Part shown: positions 19,747 through 28,951 of the stretch, piece after piece
How the letters are laid out: each line of letters starts with the position of its first letter
How positions within the stretch are numbered: the first letter of the stretch is position 1
Origin: Bacillus pumilus
Lineage (GTDB): Bacteria > Bacillota > Bacilli > Bacillales > Bacillaceae
Length of the DNA stretch: 64,000 nucleotides
NCBI RefSeq assembly: GCF_900186955.1
Contig: NZ_LT906438.1
Span: 3,782,001-3,846,000 of the forward strand
Direction of reading: 5' to 3'
Program-made: the position numbers and the translations under genes
The notes under the pieces: generated by a model
What the model saw: only the letters and a program-made list of their open reading frames with translations
What the model was told of the DNA's origin: nothing
The model's database searches: none

Positions 19747-19776
19747 AAAGACTCCCGGGCATGGGAGTCTTTTTTT
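19747..19776. terminator. Terminator between P450 gene and yycE
   Basis: GACTCCC pairs with GGGAGTC, followed by seven T's on the plus strand. It lies between convergent genes. Confidence 0.88.
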
Positions 19777-20188
19777 AAACGGGGGTGATTCCATCTGTGT
19801 TCATGAGCACAATGCGATACCCATCTGGGTCTTCAATGGTTGCTCCTCCCCGTTCCCAATATGGATTTGTAGAGGTGACTTGCCGTCCGCCAAATGAGAT
19901 CAACCTCTCTTTCATTTGCTGAAATTCCTCAGCATTTGGAATATAGAACACAAGAAGCTGTTCTGGATGCGGGGAGGGCAGACTTTCTTCTTCTTCATGC
20001 TTCGTGATTTCTAGATGAACATGCTGATGAGGAAGTCCCAGCATGACGCCGTCATATCCTTCATGCTGATCAAACGAGCCTATTCGTTTGAGCCCTAAGC
20101 CTTCTTCATAAAAGGACACAACCTCTTCCATGTTGACGGTTGGGCGTGCGATGCGTAATTGAGCGGCTTCGAACTGTTGAAATTTCAT
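19775..20188 (-). CDS. yycE: VOC/glyoxalase superfamily protein YycE
   Basis: A 137-residue vicinal-oxygen-chelate protein. Two beta-alpha-beta-beta-beta halves are visible: residues about 8-60 (QLRIARPTVNMEEVVSFYEEGLGLK) and 70-130 ending in the GGATIEDPDGYRIVLMN signature. Size and location beside dnaC match B. subtilis YycE. VOC proteins of this type may be lyases, dioxygenases or binding proteins, and the reaction is unknown. ATG at 20188 follows AAGGAGTG. The next gene on this strand upstream is dnaC, which has its own terminator, so yycE is probably a separate unit. Confidence 0.8.
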   Translation of the reverse strand: MKFQQFEAAQLRIARPTVNMEEVVSFYEEGLGLKRIGSFDQHEGYDGVMLGLPHQHVHLEITKHEEEESLPSPHPEQLLVFYIPNAEEFQQMKERLISFGGRQVTSTNPYWERGGATIEDPDGYRIVLMNTDGITPV

Positions 20189-20287
20189 CAGTCATCACTC
20201 CTTTTCTCCTTTTAGTATACGATTTCTTTGTCTTTCTCTCCTCCTCATTTCGACCGTTTTTCAATCATTCTTTCGATGTAGATCCAT

Positions 20288-20319
20288 CAAAAAAAGCCCA
20301 GCTTCTTGAGCTGGGCTTT
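20288..20319 (-). terminator. Terminator after dnaC
   Basis: AAGCCCAGC pairs with GCTGGGCTT around a seven-base loop, with a long U run on the reverse strand. Confidence 0.92.
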
Positions 20320-21682
20320 AAGCACCGGGCGGAACACCCGCATCGTCAAATCTTCTTTCCAGGTTGACGAATTTGTTATATTCTTTGACGAACGCCAGTG
20401 ATACTGTACCAACTGGACCGTTACGTTGTTTGGCAATAATGATTTCAATAATGTTCTTATTCTCTGATTCTTTGTCGTAGTAATCATCACGATAAAGGAA
20501 TGCCACGATATCGGCATCCTGCTCAATACTTCCTGATTCACGAATATCAGACATCATCGGACGTTTGTCCTGACGCTGCTCTACTCCACGTGAAAGCTGA
20601 GACAAAGCAATAACTGGAACTTCAAGCTCCCTTGCCAGTGATTTTAATGCCCTAGAGATTTCAGAAACCTCTTGCTGACGGTTATCGCTTGATCGTCCGC
20701 TCCCTTGAATGAGCTGTAAGTAGTCAATCAGGATCATGCCAAGACCGTTTTCTTGCTTCAAGCGGCGGCATTTCGAGCGAATTTCACTTACTCTGATTCC
20801 AGGTGTATCGTCAATGAAAATCCCACTATTTGATAGCGAGCCCATCGCCATTGTCAACTTGCCCCAGTCCTCTTCTGTCAGATTACCGGTTCTTAGGTTC
20901 TGTGCATTAATATTCCCCTCTGCACAAAGCATACGCATGACGAGCTGCTCAGCCCCCATCTCTAAACTAAAGATGGCGACACTTTCGTCCGTTTTGGTCG
21001 CAACATTTTGTGCGATGTTCAATGCGAAGGCTGTTTTCCCTACTGATGGACGAGCCGCTACAATAATTAAGTCATTTCGCTGGAATCCAGCTGTCATCCG
21101 GTCAAGCTCGGAGAAACCTGTTGGAATCCCTGTGATATCGCCTTTTCGGTTATGAAGCTGTTCAATATTATCATATATCTGAACAAGCACGTCCTTAATG
21201 TTTTGGAAGGCTCCTGAGTTTTTACGCTGCGCCACTTCCATAATGGTCTTTTCAGCATCACTCAACAGATCCTCTACTTCATCCTCACGCGTGTATCCAT
21301 CCTGTGCAATGGTTGTCGCCGTACGGATCAGACGTCTTAAAATTGATTTCTCTTCTACAATTTTTGCATAGTATTCAATGTTTGCGGCAGTTGGGACAGA
21401 GTTCGCAATATCGGTTAAATACGAAATCCCGCCTACCTCTTCTAGTAAATCTGTATTGGCCAGTTCAGAAGTCACCGTAACAAGATCGACCGGTTCCCCT
21501 CTATCACCAAGTACAAGCATCGCATTGTAAATCTTTTGATGCGACATTCTATAGAAATCCTCTGGAATTAATACTTCAGAAGCGAGCGTAAGCGCAGATG
21601 GTTCTAAAAAAACAGCACCTAATACGGCCTGCTCGGCTTCTATATTTTGCGGCGGCAGCCGGTCATCGAGAAGTTCCGTCAT
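20318..21682 (-). CDS. dnaC: Replicative DNA helicase DnaC (DnaB family)
   Basis: A 454-residue hexameric replicative helicase. The N-terminal domain begins MTELLDDRLPPQNIEAEQAVLG, and the RecA-like motor has Walker A ARPSVGKTAFAL near residue 210, H1a/DnaB-specific DYLQLI near 315 and an arginine-finger region near 390. It unwinds DNA ahead of the replisome and contacts DnaG and loaders. The ATG at 21682 is used because it gives the standard 454-residue length; the frame stays open 44 codons further with no homology. Its ribosome site (AAAGGACGG) is rather far away. Monocistronic, with a terminator overlapping its end. Confidence 0.97.
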   Translation of the reverse strand: MTELLDDRLPPQNIEAEQAVLGAVFLEPSALTLASEVLIPEDFYRMSHQKIYNAMLVLGDRGEPVDLVTVTSELANTDLLEEVGGISYLTDIANSVPTAANIEYYAKIVEEKSILRRLIRTATTIAQDGYTREDEVEDLLSDAEKTIMEVAQRKNSGAFQNIKDVLVQIYDNIEQLHNRKGDITGIPTGFSELDRMTAGFQRNDLIIVAARPSVGKTAFALNIAQNVATKTDESVAIFSLEMGAEQLVMRMLCAEGNINAQNLRTGNLTEEDWGKLTMAMGSLSNSGIFIDDTPGIRVSEIRSKCRRLKQENGLGMILIDYLQLIQGSGRSSDNRQQEVSEISRALKSLARELEVPVIALSQLSRGVEQRQDKRPMMSDIRESGSIEQDADIVAFLYRDDYYDKESENKNIIEIIIAKQRNGPVGTVSLAFVKEYNKFVNLERRFDDAGVPPGA

Positions 21683-21902
21683 GCCAAGCACCGTCCTTTC
21701 ATAAAAAAATACGCTACTCATCATTTTAACATTTTCATCAATAAAAAAGTGAAAAACATCGACTATAGTCAAAATTACCATGAGGATGTTTCGTTGAACA
21801 GCCAACCAACGCATCTCAATAGAAAAGACCCTGTAACATCAATTGTTATAGAGTCCTTCATTGCCGCTAATGGGATTTGTATCTGTTACCGTTCACATGT
21901 TG

Positions 21903-22859
21903 TTAATCGATCGTTTTCTTCACTCCATAATTTTCTTTTTGCCCAATGTCATGTAAAGACCCGTTTTGATAACCAATGGATAACACCAAATCGGGAATAG
22001 AATCAAACCCGTTTTTCGCTAGATCAAACAGCTGTGCTCCGTAATGTGAAGCGGCAATACGTGCATGTTCTGCTGTGTATGGATTTTTCAGGAGATCTTC
22101 TTTGTATATATCAAAAATATTCGTCCCTTTATCGGTTACAAATTGACCGTTTACAATACTTAAGTCTTTTAAATTGTAGCCTGTCACCGTTTTGATTTGA
22201 TTCACAAGGTGGAATTTAGCAAGAGAATCAGGCGTGAATTGAGTAGAATCATCATTTCTACTTTTCATAATATGGAAAAATAATTCTCTTGTATTGTTGC
22301 TTGTATTTAATAGGTCTTCTATTTGTTTAGTCAGCGATTCATCTGTTGATCCACCCACCACTAATTTGAAATGATTTGGGTCGATGGTAAAAGTTAAATT
22401 CATGTTCTTAGGAATGGTTATACCATTTTTAGAGAACAAATCTTGCAATTGTTCGTTGACCTTTTGTCGGTTGAATATTTTCTTTTCTACGCTTTCTTGG
22501 GTAGGATCGTACCGTTTTTCGTTACGGAAGATGGCGTCATTAAAGTCATATTGCCCACCCTTATTATTTCTTGCCCAACTCATTTCCATAGTGTACGCAG
22601 CTTCTCTTTCAGACTTGGTTAGATCACTTCTGAAATAAGAGGAGTATGGATTTCTATACTTATTATATATGTGGTCTTGAGGATCACTGAATCTTTTATT
22701 TTGTTCATTAATTTTTTGATATTTCTCATCAAGTATCTTCATTCGTTTATCTGCTTCGGTCATCGTCTCATTTGTACTTTTAATAGTTGATTGATTTTTC
22801 GAATCCATTTCTTTATGAGTGTTTGAAGTAGCTGTCCTGTATGACGTATTAATATTCAT
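21903..22859 (-). CDS. Uncharacterised protein, possibly DUF4885-like
   Basis: A 318-residue hydrophilic protein without signal peptide or membrane helix. The first 90 residues are rich in Thr, Ser, Asn, Lys and Glu and probably helical or disordered. The centre contains a motif NMNLTFTIDPNHFKLVVGGS near 157-176, and the C-terminal region (TAEHARIAASHYGAQLFDLA) near 265-290. I recall similar Bacillus proteins annotated as DUF4885 but am not certain. AAAAGGAG precedes ATG 22859. It is divergent from the secreted-protein gene at 22968 across 108 bases. Base composition is more AT-rich than neighbouring core genes, suggesting transfer. Function unknown. Confidence 0.7.
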   Translation of the reverse strand: MNINTSYRTATSNTHKEMDSKNQSTIKSTNETMTEADKRMKILDEKYQKINEQNKRFSDPQDHIYNKYRNPYSSYFRSDLTKSEREAAYTMEMSWARNNKGGQYDFNDAIFRNEKRYDPTQESVEKKIFNRQKVNEQLQDLFSKNGITIPKNMNLTFTIDPNHFKLVVGGSTDESLTKQIEDLLNTSNNTRELFFHIMKSRNDDSTQFTPDSLAKFHLVNQIKTVTGYNLKDLSIVNGQFVTDKGTNIFDIYKEDLLKNPYTAEHARIAASHYGAQLFDLAKNGFDSIPDLVLSIGYQNGSLHDIGQKENYGVKKTID

Positions 22860-22967
22860 TTAGATTCTCCTTTTTGAAAAATTAGTGATTATTAAATATA
22901 TCGGCAATTCAGTTAAAATTTGTTAGTTTTGATCCGATATAGTAATTATTACAAGGAGGGTTAAAAT

Positions 22968-23825
22968 ATGACAAATACTATCTTCAAACGTTTTTTATTA
23001 CCTGCATTATTATTAGTGCTTGTTACTAGTTTTTTTGCACCTAATTCAGCAGAAGCAGCGATTACAGGAAATAACAGTCCTAACACAGCAAGCTCAATGG
23101 GCTATTGGAAATATAGTCGTCCAGATACGACAATCTTACCTGAAGGTGAAAATGAAGCGTATTATCAGTTCACGATCAATAAGGGTGAAAGGGTTTATGT
23201 GCGAAGCTCATATGATAAGAAATATACAGGTATGAAAATAGAAGTGTATAATTCTAAACAATCTACTACAGGGTCCGAGGTTATGAATCCTGATTCAATT
23301 ACACCATTTATTTTTGCTAATACTGGTGACGTTACTTCAACTTCAGAAACTTATTTTGTGAAAGTGACCCGTGGTACATATACAGGGAATATGTACTTTA
23401 CTGTTTCCATTCAAGATCGAATTAAATCTGGAAATGGGACATTCAACTTTACGGGAGCCGCTACCAACTTGGGAAATACTTCTTTGAATTTTTTAGGAGT
23501 TGATTCTTCTGTCATTACAATGGATTTAACTAATCATACGGCTATTCCCCGAAGTGCAATCGTTAAATCAATATCAACAACTAGTACCCAATCGCCTAAC
23601 CAAGGAAATGTCACGCACAAGCTGATGGCTGATGAAAACAAGATTTGGAACGAATCCATTGTTTCATCTGCAACAAGTGGTTCTTACCGTATTTCTCTGG
23701 AAAATCAATTAAAAGTCGCGCAAAAGTGGAGCTTCAAGTACAATGCAAAGGCTACAGCGAGATCTACTATGAGCAATGTCAAAGCCGATATCCGTTACGA
23801 ATATGATGTCACAGATGGATTCTAA
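22968..23825 (+). CDS. Secreted protein of unknown function, beta-rich
   Basis: A 285-residue protein. A classical signal peptide occupies residues 1-30, with hydrophobic core LLPALLLVLVTSFFA and a probable cut after NSAEAA. The mature part looks all-beta: a first segment (EAYYQFTINKGERVYVRSS, near 65-85) resembles a PPC-like jelly-roll, and a second half is Ser/Thr/Asn-rich. There are no cysteines in the mature protein and no catalytic motif. AAGGAGG eight bases before ATG gives a strong start. It has its own terminator and is AT-rich, like the divergent gene next to it. I do not recognise the family; an adhesin, toxin or enzyme inhibitor are all possible. Confidence 0.78.
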   Translation: MTNTIFKRFLLPALLLVLVTSFFAPNSAEAAITGNNSPNTASSMGYWKYSRPDTTILPEGENEAYYQFTINKGERVYVRSSYDKKYTGMKIEVYNSKQSTTGSEVMNPDSITPFIFANTGDVTSTSETYFVKVTRGTYTGNMYFTVSIQDRIKSGNGTFNFTGAATNLGNTSLNFLGVDSSVITMDLTNHTAIPRSAIVKSISTTSTQSPNQGNVTHKLMADENKIWNESIVSSATSGSYRISLENQLKVAQKWSFKYNAKATARSTMSNVKADIRYEYDVTDGF

Positions 23826-23861
23826 TTTAATGGTGTTTACAGACTTGTACACCAATTGACC

Positions 23862-23892
23862 AAAAAGTAAGGGGACAACCCTTACTTTTTTT
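23862..23892 (+). terminator. Terminator after the secreted-protein gene
   Basis: AAGTAAGGG pairs with CCCTTACTT around five bases, then seven T's. The following 23893-24240 stretch is AT-rich and contains no supported gene. Confidence 0.9.
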
Positions 23893-24240
23893 AATTGTAT
23901 AATTCGCACTCTAAAAAAAGCTAAGCATAATATTGAATAAGTTTTGAGATATGAGATCACCAACTTTTCGCAAAATCCTCCTCTTTTTCCCTAAAAATAC
24001 AAGTGAGTCTATAGACTTATTTTTTCTCAAAATCTTTTCGAGAAGAAAAACCTATATTTATTCCTGTATCAAACAGAAGAAAATGGTAAAAATTCCGAGG
24101 CAGTCAAGGTCTTTTGACATTTCTCCTATTTTTAAATGACAAGGTCCGATATTCCCTATTTCAAATCATTTGTTAGTGAGTTAGTCCTTTATTTTCTGAA
24201 TATTGGGATAAAAAAATCAAATACACAACTTTATGAACAT

Positions 24241-24269
24241 TTGACTTCATAATTGATAACCATTATCAT
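24241..24269 (+). promoter_or_regulatory. Promoter of the siderophore operon
   Basis: TTGACT (24241-24246) and TATCAT (24264-24269) are 17 bases apart. The -10 is inside the first Fur box, so Fur-iron binding would block RNA polymerase. Confidence 0.75.
24254..24268. promoter_or_regulatory. Fur box 1 upstream of besA-dhb
   Basis: TGATAACCATTATCA, a near-palindromic match to the Bacillus Fur 7-1-7 operator (TGATAATNATTATCA), overlapping the -10 element. Confidence 0.9.
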
Positions 24270-24289
24270 TTGTTTTGCTTGCGGATAGT

Positions 24290-24304
24290 TGAGAATCATT
24301 TTCA
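24290..24304. promoter_or_regulatory. Fur box 2 upstream of besA-dhb
   Basis: TGAGAATCATTTTCA, a second 7-1-7 type Fur operator 36 bases downstream of the first (centre to centre), in the leader of the operon. Confidence 0.8.
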
Positions 24305-24405
24305 TTTGGAGAAGCCATTCTTCAAGTACTACACTCATCCAATAGCTACAAGCCTGCTTTTATCATCGTATGAGAGTCGAATTTGAGGAAGGAGATTTGT
24401 CACAT

Positions 24406-25287
24406 ATGTCCAAACGCCCTGAAGGAATGGGTACTGAGGATTCATTTTTCGGAGAAAGCCGTCCTTTTTTTATACCCGGGACGGAGCAACTAGATATCAC
24501 AGCACACCCATACAGACTTTTTATATTTAAACCGAATACTACTCCTCCAGCGGCTGGTTTTCCAGTCATGTACGTGCTTGATGGGAATTCACTTTTTGGC
24601 ACAATGGTCGAAGCCATTCGTTTACAGTCAAGAAGACCTGAAAAAACAGGTGTTGTACCTGCCATCATTGTTGGAATTGGCTATCAGACAGAAGCGCCCT
24701 ATCATCCGCTCAGGCATTATGATCTCACTCTTACCAGCCCTGACGCTTCCATCGGGGGCAAAAGAAAAGACTTCTCCATCCATACATATGGTGGGGCCTC
24801 TGCTTTCTTTTCTTTTTTAGAAAAGACTGTGAAGCCTTATATCGAGCAACGCTTTCCGATCAACCTAAGTCGTCAAACACTGTTTGGGCATTCTCTTGGC
24901 GGTCTTTTTGTATTACACACACTATTTGAGCACCCTGATGCTTATCAGACATATATTGCAGGCAGTCCTTCTATCCACTGGAACAAAAATTTATTTCTAG
25001 AAAAAGAACACCAATTCACCAACCGCATACGTCAGGTGCCTATGAATGTCAGGCTGCTTGTAGGTGTAGGTGAGTTAGAAAAACATCATCCATGTCAAAT
25101 GAATGCTCATGCAAAGTCACTAGCAAATCGTATGCTGCCTTTATCCTCATATGGCTTACATACGGCCTATCACGAGTTCCCTGAAGAAGGACATACGTCC
25201 GTTTTACCGGTGCTGATGAATTACGCTTTTCGTTTTGCGCTCTATCATGATGATCTTTTAACAACCACAGACATGAAAGAAAGGTAG
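24406..25287 (+). CDS. besA: Bacillibactin trilactone esterase, BesA-like
   Basis: A 293-residue alpha/beta-hydrolase of the Fes/BesA esterase group. The nucleophile elbow GHSLGG is near residue 167, the catalytic His probably in EGHTSVLP near 266, and the family HPYRLFIFKP and VLDGNSLF landmarks occur early. It would hydrolyse the trilactone of ferric bacillibactin in the cytosol to free iron. In B. subtilis besA also sits directly before dhbA. ATG at 24406 is preferred over 24370 because AAGGAG lies before it. Seven bases separate it from dhbA. Two Fur boxes control the promoter. Confidence 0.87.
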   Translation: MSKRPEGMGTEDSFFGESRPFFIPGTEQLDITAHPYRLFIFKPNTTPPAAGFPVMYVLDGNSLFGTMVEAIRLQSRRPEKTGVVPAIIVGIGYQTEAPYHPLRHYDLTLTSPDASIGGKRKDFSIHTYGGASAFFSFLEKTVKPYIEQRFPINLSRQTLFGHSLGGLFVLHTLFEHPDAYQTYIAGSPSIHWNKNLFLEKEHQFTNRIRQVPMNVRLLVGVGELEKHHPCQMNAHAKSLANRMLPLSSYGLHTAYHEFPEEGHTSVLPVLMNYAFRFALYHDDLLTTTDMKER

Positions 25288-25294
25288 TGAACGT

Positions 25295-26080
25295 ATGAAA
25301 CATAGTGGTCTATCTCAAAAGATTGCCCTTGTCACAGGCGCAGGGCAAGGTATCGGACAAGCAGTCGCAAAAAGACTAGCCGACGAAGGTGCGATCATTG
25401 CAGCAGTTGACGCAAATGAGGATCAGCTTCAAAGCACCGTCCATCAAATGAATGATGAAGGCTTACGTGCCTTTGCCTATCCAGGTGACATTACCGATCA
25501 AGCATCTGTTCAGCACATTATCAATCAAATTGAAAAACAGCTTGGACCCATTTATTTACTAGTCAATGTAGCAGGCATTCTTCGAATCAGTTCTATTGAC
25601 CAGCTTAGTGCAGATGACTGGCAACAAACCTTCGCAGTCAACACACATGGTGTCTTTTATGTATCACAAGCTGTCTCCAAATACATGATGAAAAGATCAG
25701 CAGGGGTCATTGTGACCGTCAGCTCTAACGCAGGTGCCATTCCTAGAATGAATATGGCTGCCTATGCCGCTTCAAAGGCAGCAGCTACTTCCTTTACAAA
25801 AACGCTTGGATTAGAGCTGGCAGACTATGGAATCAGATGCAATGTTGTCTCTCCTGGCTCTACCGCAACACCTATGCAATGGGCTTTATGGTCTGATGAA
25901 CAAGGCGCAGACCATGTGATCAAAGGGTCATTAGAGACGTATAAAACCGGTATTCCTTTACAAAAAATCGCTGATCCTCAAAACATCGCTGATGCAGTCA
26001 TCTTCTTTGCATCTGAACAATCCAGTCATATTACGATGCAGAATCTCACGATTGATGGTGGCGCAACACTCGGAATCTAG
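25295..26080 (+). CDS. dhbA: 2,3-dihydro-2,3-dihydroxybenzoate dehydrogenase DhbA
   Basis: A 261-residue short-chain dehydrogenase that oxidises 2,3-dihydro-2,3-dihydroxybenzoate to 2,3-dihydroxybenzoate with NAD+. The cofactor motif VTGAGQGIGQAVA is near residues 13-25, the NVAG strand near 90, the catalytic Ser in VTVSSNAG near 142 and the YAASKAA Tyr-Lys pair near 157-161. It supplies the aryl cap of bacillibactin. It follows the besA-like gene closely and precedes dhbC by 26 bases, in the order dhbA-C-E-B-F known from B. subtilis. Confidence 0.95.
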   Translation: MKHSGLSQKIALVTGAGQGIGQAVAKRLADEGAIIAAVDANEDQLQSTVHQMNDEGLRAFAYPGDITDQASVQHIINQIEKQLGPIYLLVNVAGILRISSIDQLSADDWQQTFAVNTHGVFYVSQAVSKYMMKRSAGVIVTVSSNAGAIPRMNMAAYAASKAAATSFTKTLGLELADYGIRCNVVSPGSTATPMQWALWSDEQGADHVIKGSLETYKTGIPLQKIADPQNIADAVIFFASEQSSHITMQNLTIDGGATLGI

Positions 26081-26106
26081 CATTTCATCAAAAAGGAGGC
26101 CTTTTC

Positions 26107-27288
26107 ATGAAACATTCATTATTGCCGTCAGAAGAAAAAGTACAGTTGATTCAAGACTATCAGCCAGGCGCTTTTTTCCTTGCTTCCCCTAAACGTACAA
26201 TACTTGCAGAAGGGATTTTCCAGCATATTGAAACCAATCAGCTCAATGAACTCTCCACAAGGGTAGCGCACGTATTTGACACTGCCAAACAAGCTGGTAT
26301 TCAATCACCAATTATTGCTGGTGCTGTTCCGTTTGATCCGGCGCAACCCGTTCGTTTAAATGTGCCAATCCATGTACAGTTTAGTGATCCACTCGAATTT
26401 CATCAAGGTGATGAGGAATCGGAAGTGACATCGCCATCCTATGAGGTGACACCTGTCCCTTCTCCTGAAGTCTACATGAATGGTGTGAACGAAGGGTTAG
26501 CTAAAATTGAAAAAGGAGAGCTTAGCAAAATCGTCATTTCTCGATCTCTCCATCTCAAATCAAATCAAGACATTCATACGAAAGCAATACTCGAACGGCT
26601 GGCTCGTCACAATACGACTGGCTATACGTTTGCTGCAAATGTAGCTGATCCGAAATCTCCCCAAAAGCGCACACTTCTTGGGGCAAGTCCTGAGCTGCTT
26701 CTTTCAAAAACGGGTTCATCTGTGATTTCCAATCCACTCGCTGGTTCTCGGCCGCGTAGTTCAGATCCAGTAGAAGACCAGCGCCGTCACGATGAACTCC
26801 TTACTTCAGCGAAGGATTTACACGAGCATGCAGTGGTTGTCGACGCTGTCACTAAAGCGCTTGCTCCTTACTGTCGTAAGTTAGATGTGCCTGTATCACC
26901 ATCCGTCATACAAACAGAAACGATGTGGCATTTATCTACTGTCGTAAAAGGTGAATTAGCAGATTCCAGTGTATCCTCAATTGATTTAGCGCTGAGCCTT
27001 CATCCAACACCCGCAGTATGCGGAACACCTACAGCAGATGCACGTGAAGCAATCCAAGCAATTGAACCCTTCGATCGAGGATTTTTCACAGGAATGATCG
27101 GCTGGGCAGATGCAAATGGTGATGGTGATTGGATTGTCACCATTCGTTGTGCAGAAGCTGAGGGTCAATCCCTTCGCCTCTTTGCTGGTGCAGGAGTGGT
27201 CAAAGGATCTAAGGCAGAAGAAGAGCTAGCCGAAACATCTGCAAAATTTAACACGATGCTTCGTGCGATGGGCATCCACCAGCTATAA
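26107..27288 (+). CDS. dhbC: Isochorismate synthase DhbC
   Basis: A 393-residue chorismate-utilising enzyme making isochorismate, the entry step to 2,3-dihydroxybenzoate. Landmarks are KIVISRSL near residue 143, [10 protein letters not shown] near 194, [10 protein letters not shown] near 211, [10 protein letters not shown] near 297 and FFTGMIGW near 326. All are typical of MenF/EntC/DhbC enzymes with the Mg-binding glutamates in SPE and FFTGMIG regions. AAAAGGAGG precedes ATG 26107. Next comes dhbE after 24 bases. Confidence 0.95.
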   Translation: MKHSLLPSEEKVQLIQDYQPGAFFLASPKRTILAEGIFQHIETNQLNELSTRVAHVFDTAKQAGIQSPIIAGAVPFDPAQPVRLNVPIHVQFSDPLEFHQGDEESEVTSPSYEVTPVPSPEVYMNGVNEGLAKIEKGELSKIVISRSLHLKSNQDIHTKAILERLARHNTTGYTFAANVADPKSPQKRTLLGASPELLLSKTGSSVISNPLAGSRPRSSDPVEDQRRHDELLTSAKDLHEHAVVVDAVTKALAPYCRKLDVPVSPSVIQTETMWHLSTVVKGELADSSVSSIDLALSLHPTPAVCGTPTADAREAIQAIEPFDRGFFTGMIGWADANGDGDWIVTIRCAEAEGQSLRLFAGAGVVKGSKAEEELAETSAKFNTMLRAMGIHQL

Positions 27289-27312
27289 AAATACATAGGA
27301 GATGACAAAAAC

Positions 27313-28932
27313 ATGTTTGTTCAACCACCTACATAGCCAGAAGAATTTGCAAAACGCTACCGTGAAAACGGCTGTTGGCGTGGAGAAACCTTTGGCGGTA
27401 TGCTTCGTGAACGCGCCATATCGTTAAGGAATAAAACTGCGATTACATACGCTGATACGCACATGAGCTACCAAGAACTTGATGAGCGCGTCAGCAGTCT
27501 TGCCGCCGGTTTCCATCAGCTTGGAATTCAAAAGGGCAGTCGAGTTGTCGTGCAGCTTCCTAACATTCCTGCTTTTTTTGAAGTCATTTTCGCTTTATTT
27601 CGAATTGGTGCTTTACCCGTCTTCTCACTGCCATCTCATAGAAGCAGCGAAATCACTTATTTTATTGAGTTTGCCGAAGCAGACGCATATGTCATACCAG
27701 ATATCCATGATGGCTTTGATTATCGATCACTCGCACGTCAAGTGAAAGAAAAGCTTCCCTCATTACCTCATGTCATTGTTGCAGGGAAGGCTGAGGAATT
27801 CCTTGACTTGGATGATCTGCGCAAGGACCCAGTACTTGATCCTCAAATTCATGTAGAGGCAAGCGATATTGCATTTCTTCAGTTATCAGGAGGCAGCACA
27901 GGCCTTTCTAAGCTCATACCTCGTACACATGATGACTATATGTATAGTCTTTGGAAAAGCAATGAGGTGTGCGAGCTCACAAAAGATAGTGTGTATTTAG
28001 CTACACTTCCAGTTGCGCACAACTATCCATTAAGCTCGCCTGGAGTCCTTGGGACGTTATACGCAGGTGGAAGAGTCGTTCTTGCACCGGGATCAAGTCC
28101 TGATGTCGTCTTTCCACTCATTGAAAAAGAACGGGCAACAATTACCGCAGTCGTTCCGCCTATTGCATTGATCTGGCTAGAAGCCGCTCCACATCGATCA
28201 GATGACTTATCGAGTCTTGAGGTTTTACAAGTCGGTGGTGCTAAATTAAGCGCCGAGGCAGCAAAACGAGTGATGCCTGCCCTTGGGTGTAAGTTACAGC
28301 AAGTTTTTGGCATGGCAGAAGGTCTGGTCAACTATACCAGATTGAATGATCCTGAACATGTCATTATTCACACACAAGGACGCCCGATGTCTGAATATGA
28401 TGAGGTACTAGTGGTAGATGAGGAGGACAAGCCCGTCCCGAATGAAGTGGCTGGACACCTTTTAACAAGAGGACCTTATACGATTCGCGGCTACTATAAA
28501 GCCGATGAACAAAACAAGAAAGCATTTACAGCCGATGGCTTTTACAGAACAGGTGACATCGTGCGATTAACAAAAGAAGGAAATGTGGTAGTAGAAGGCA
28601 GAGACAAGGATCAAATCAATCGTGGCGGCGAAAAGGTTGCCGCTGAAGAAGTTGAAAATCATTTACTTGCGCATCCTGACATTCATGATGCCGCCATGGT
28701 GTCCATGCCAGATCCGTTTCTTGGCGAACGCTCATGTGCCTTTGTTATTGCGAAAGGAAACAACAAGCCAGCACCACACGCCTTAAAGTCATTTCTAAGA
28801 GAACGCGGGCTCGCTGCCTATAAAATTCCCGACCGCATTGAATGGATCGAGGCGTTCCCACAAACAGGTGTAGGCAAAGTCAGTAAAAAAGCATTAAGAG
28901 AATTAGCTTCAATCCATACTGCCAACGTATAA
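27313..28932 (+). pseudogene. dhbE: 2,3-dihydroxybenzoate-AMP ligase DhbE, interrupted by in-frame TAG at codon 8
   Basis: DhbE activates 2,3-dihydroxybenzoate as the adenylate and loads it on the DhbB aryl-carrier domain. From ATG 27313 the frame reads MFVQPPT, then TAG at 27334-27336, then [14 protein letters not shown] and onward without further stops to 28932, 539 codons as in the family. B. subtilis has Trp at the TAG position (TPWPDEL), so TGG to TAG is the simplest explanation. The rest is intact: AMP-binding SGGSTGLSK near residue 195, NYPLSSPG near 237, GFYRTGD near 415 and the catalytic Lys in GVGKVSKKA near 520. Reinitiation at ATG 27400 would give a 510-residue product, but that ATG has no good ribosome site. 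A sequencing error, true mutation or read-through are all possible. Confidence 0.88.
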
Positions 28933-28951
28933 AAAAAGAGGAGTGAAAACC

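Noticed and set aside
21647..22000. Plus-strand frame of 117 codons across the dnaC upstream region
   Set aside because: Antisense to dnaC and the 318-residue gene, with no ribosome site or protein-like composition.
24471..24486. CCCGGG core near 24476, considered as a Noc-binding site
   Set aside because: Flanks do not match the ATTTCCCGGGAAAT consensus; it lies in the besA-like coding region.
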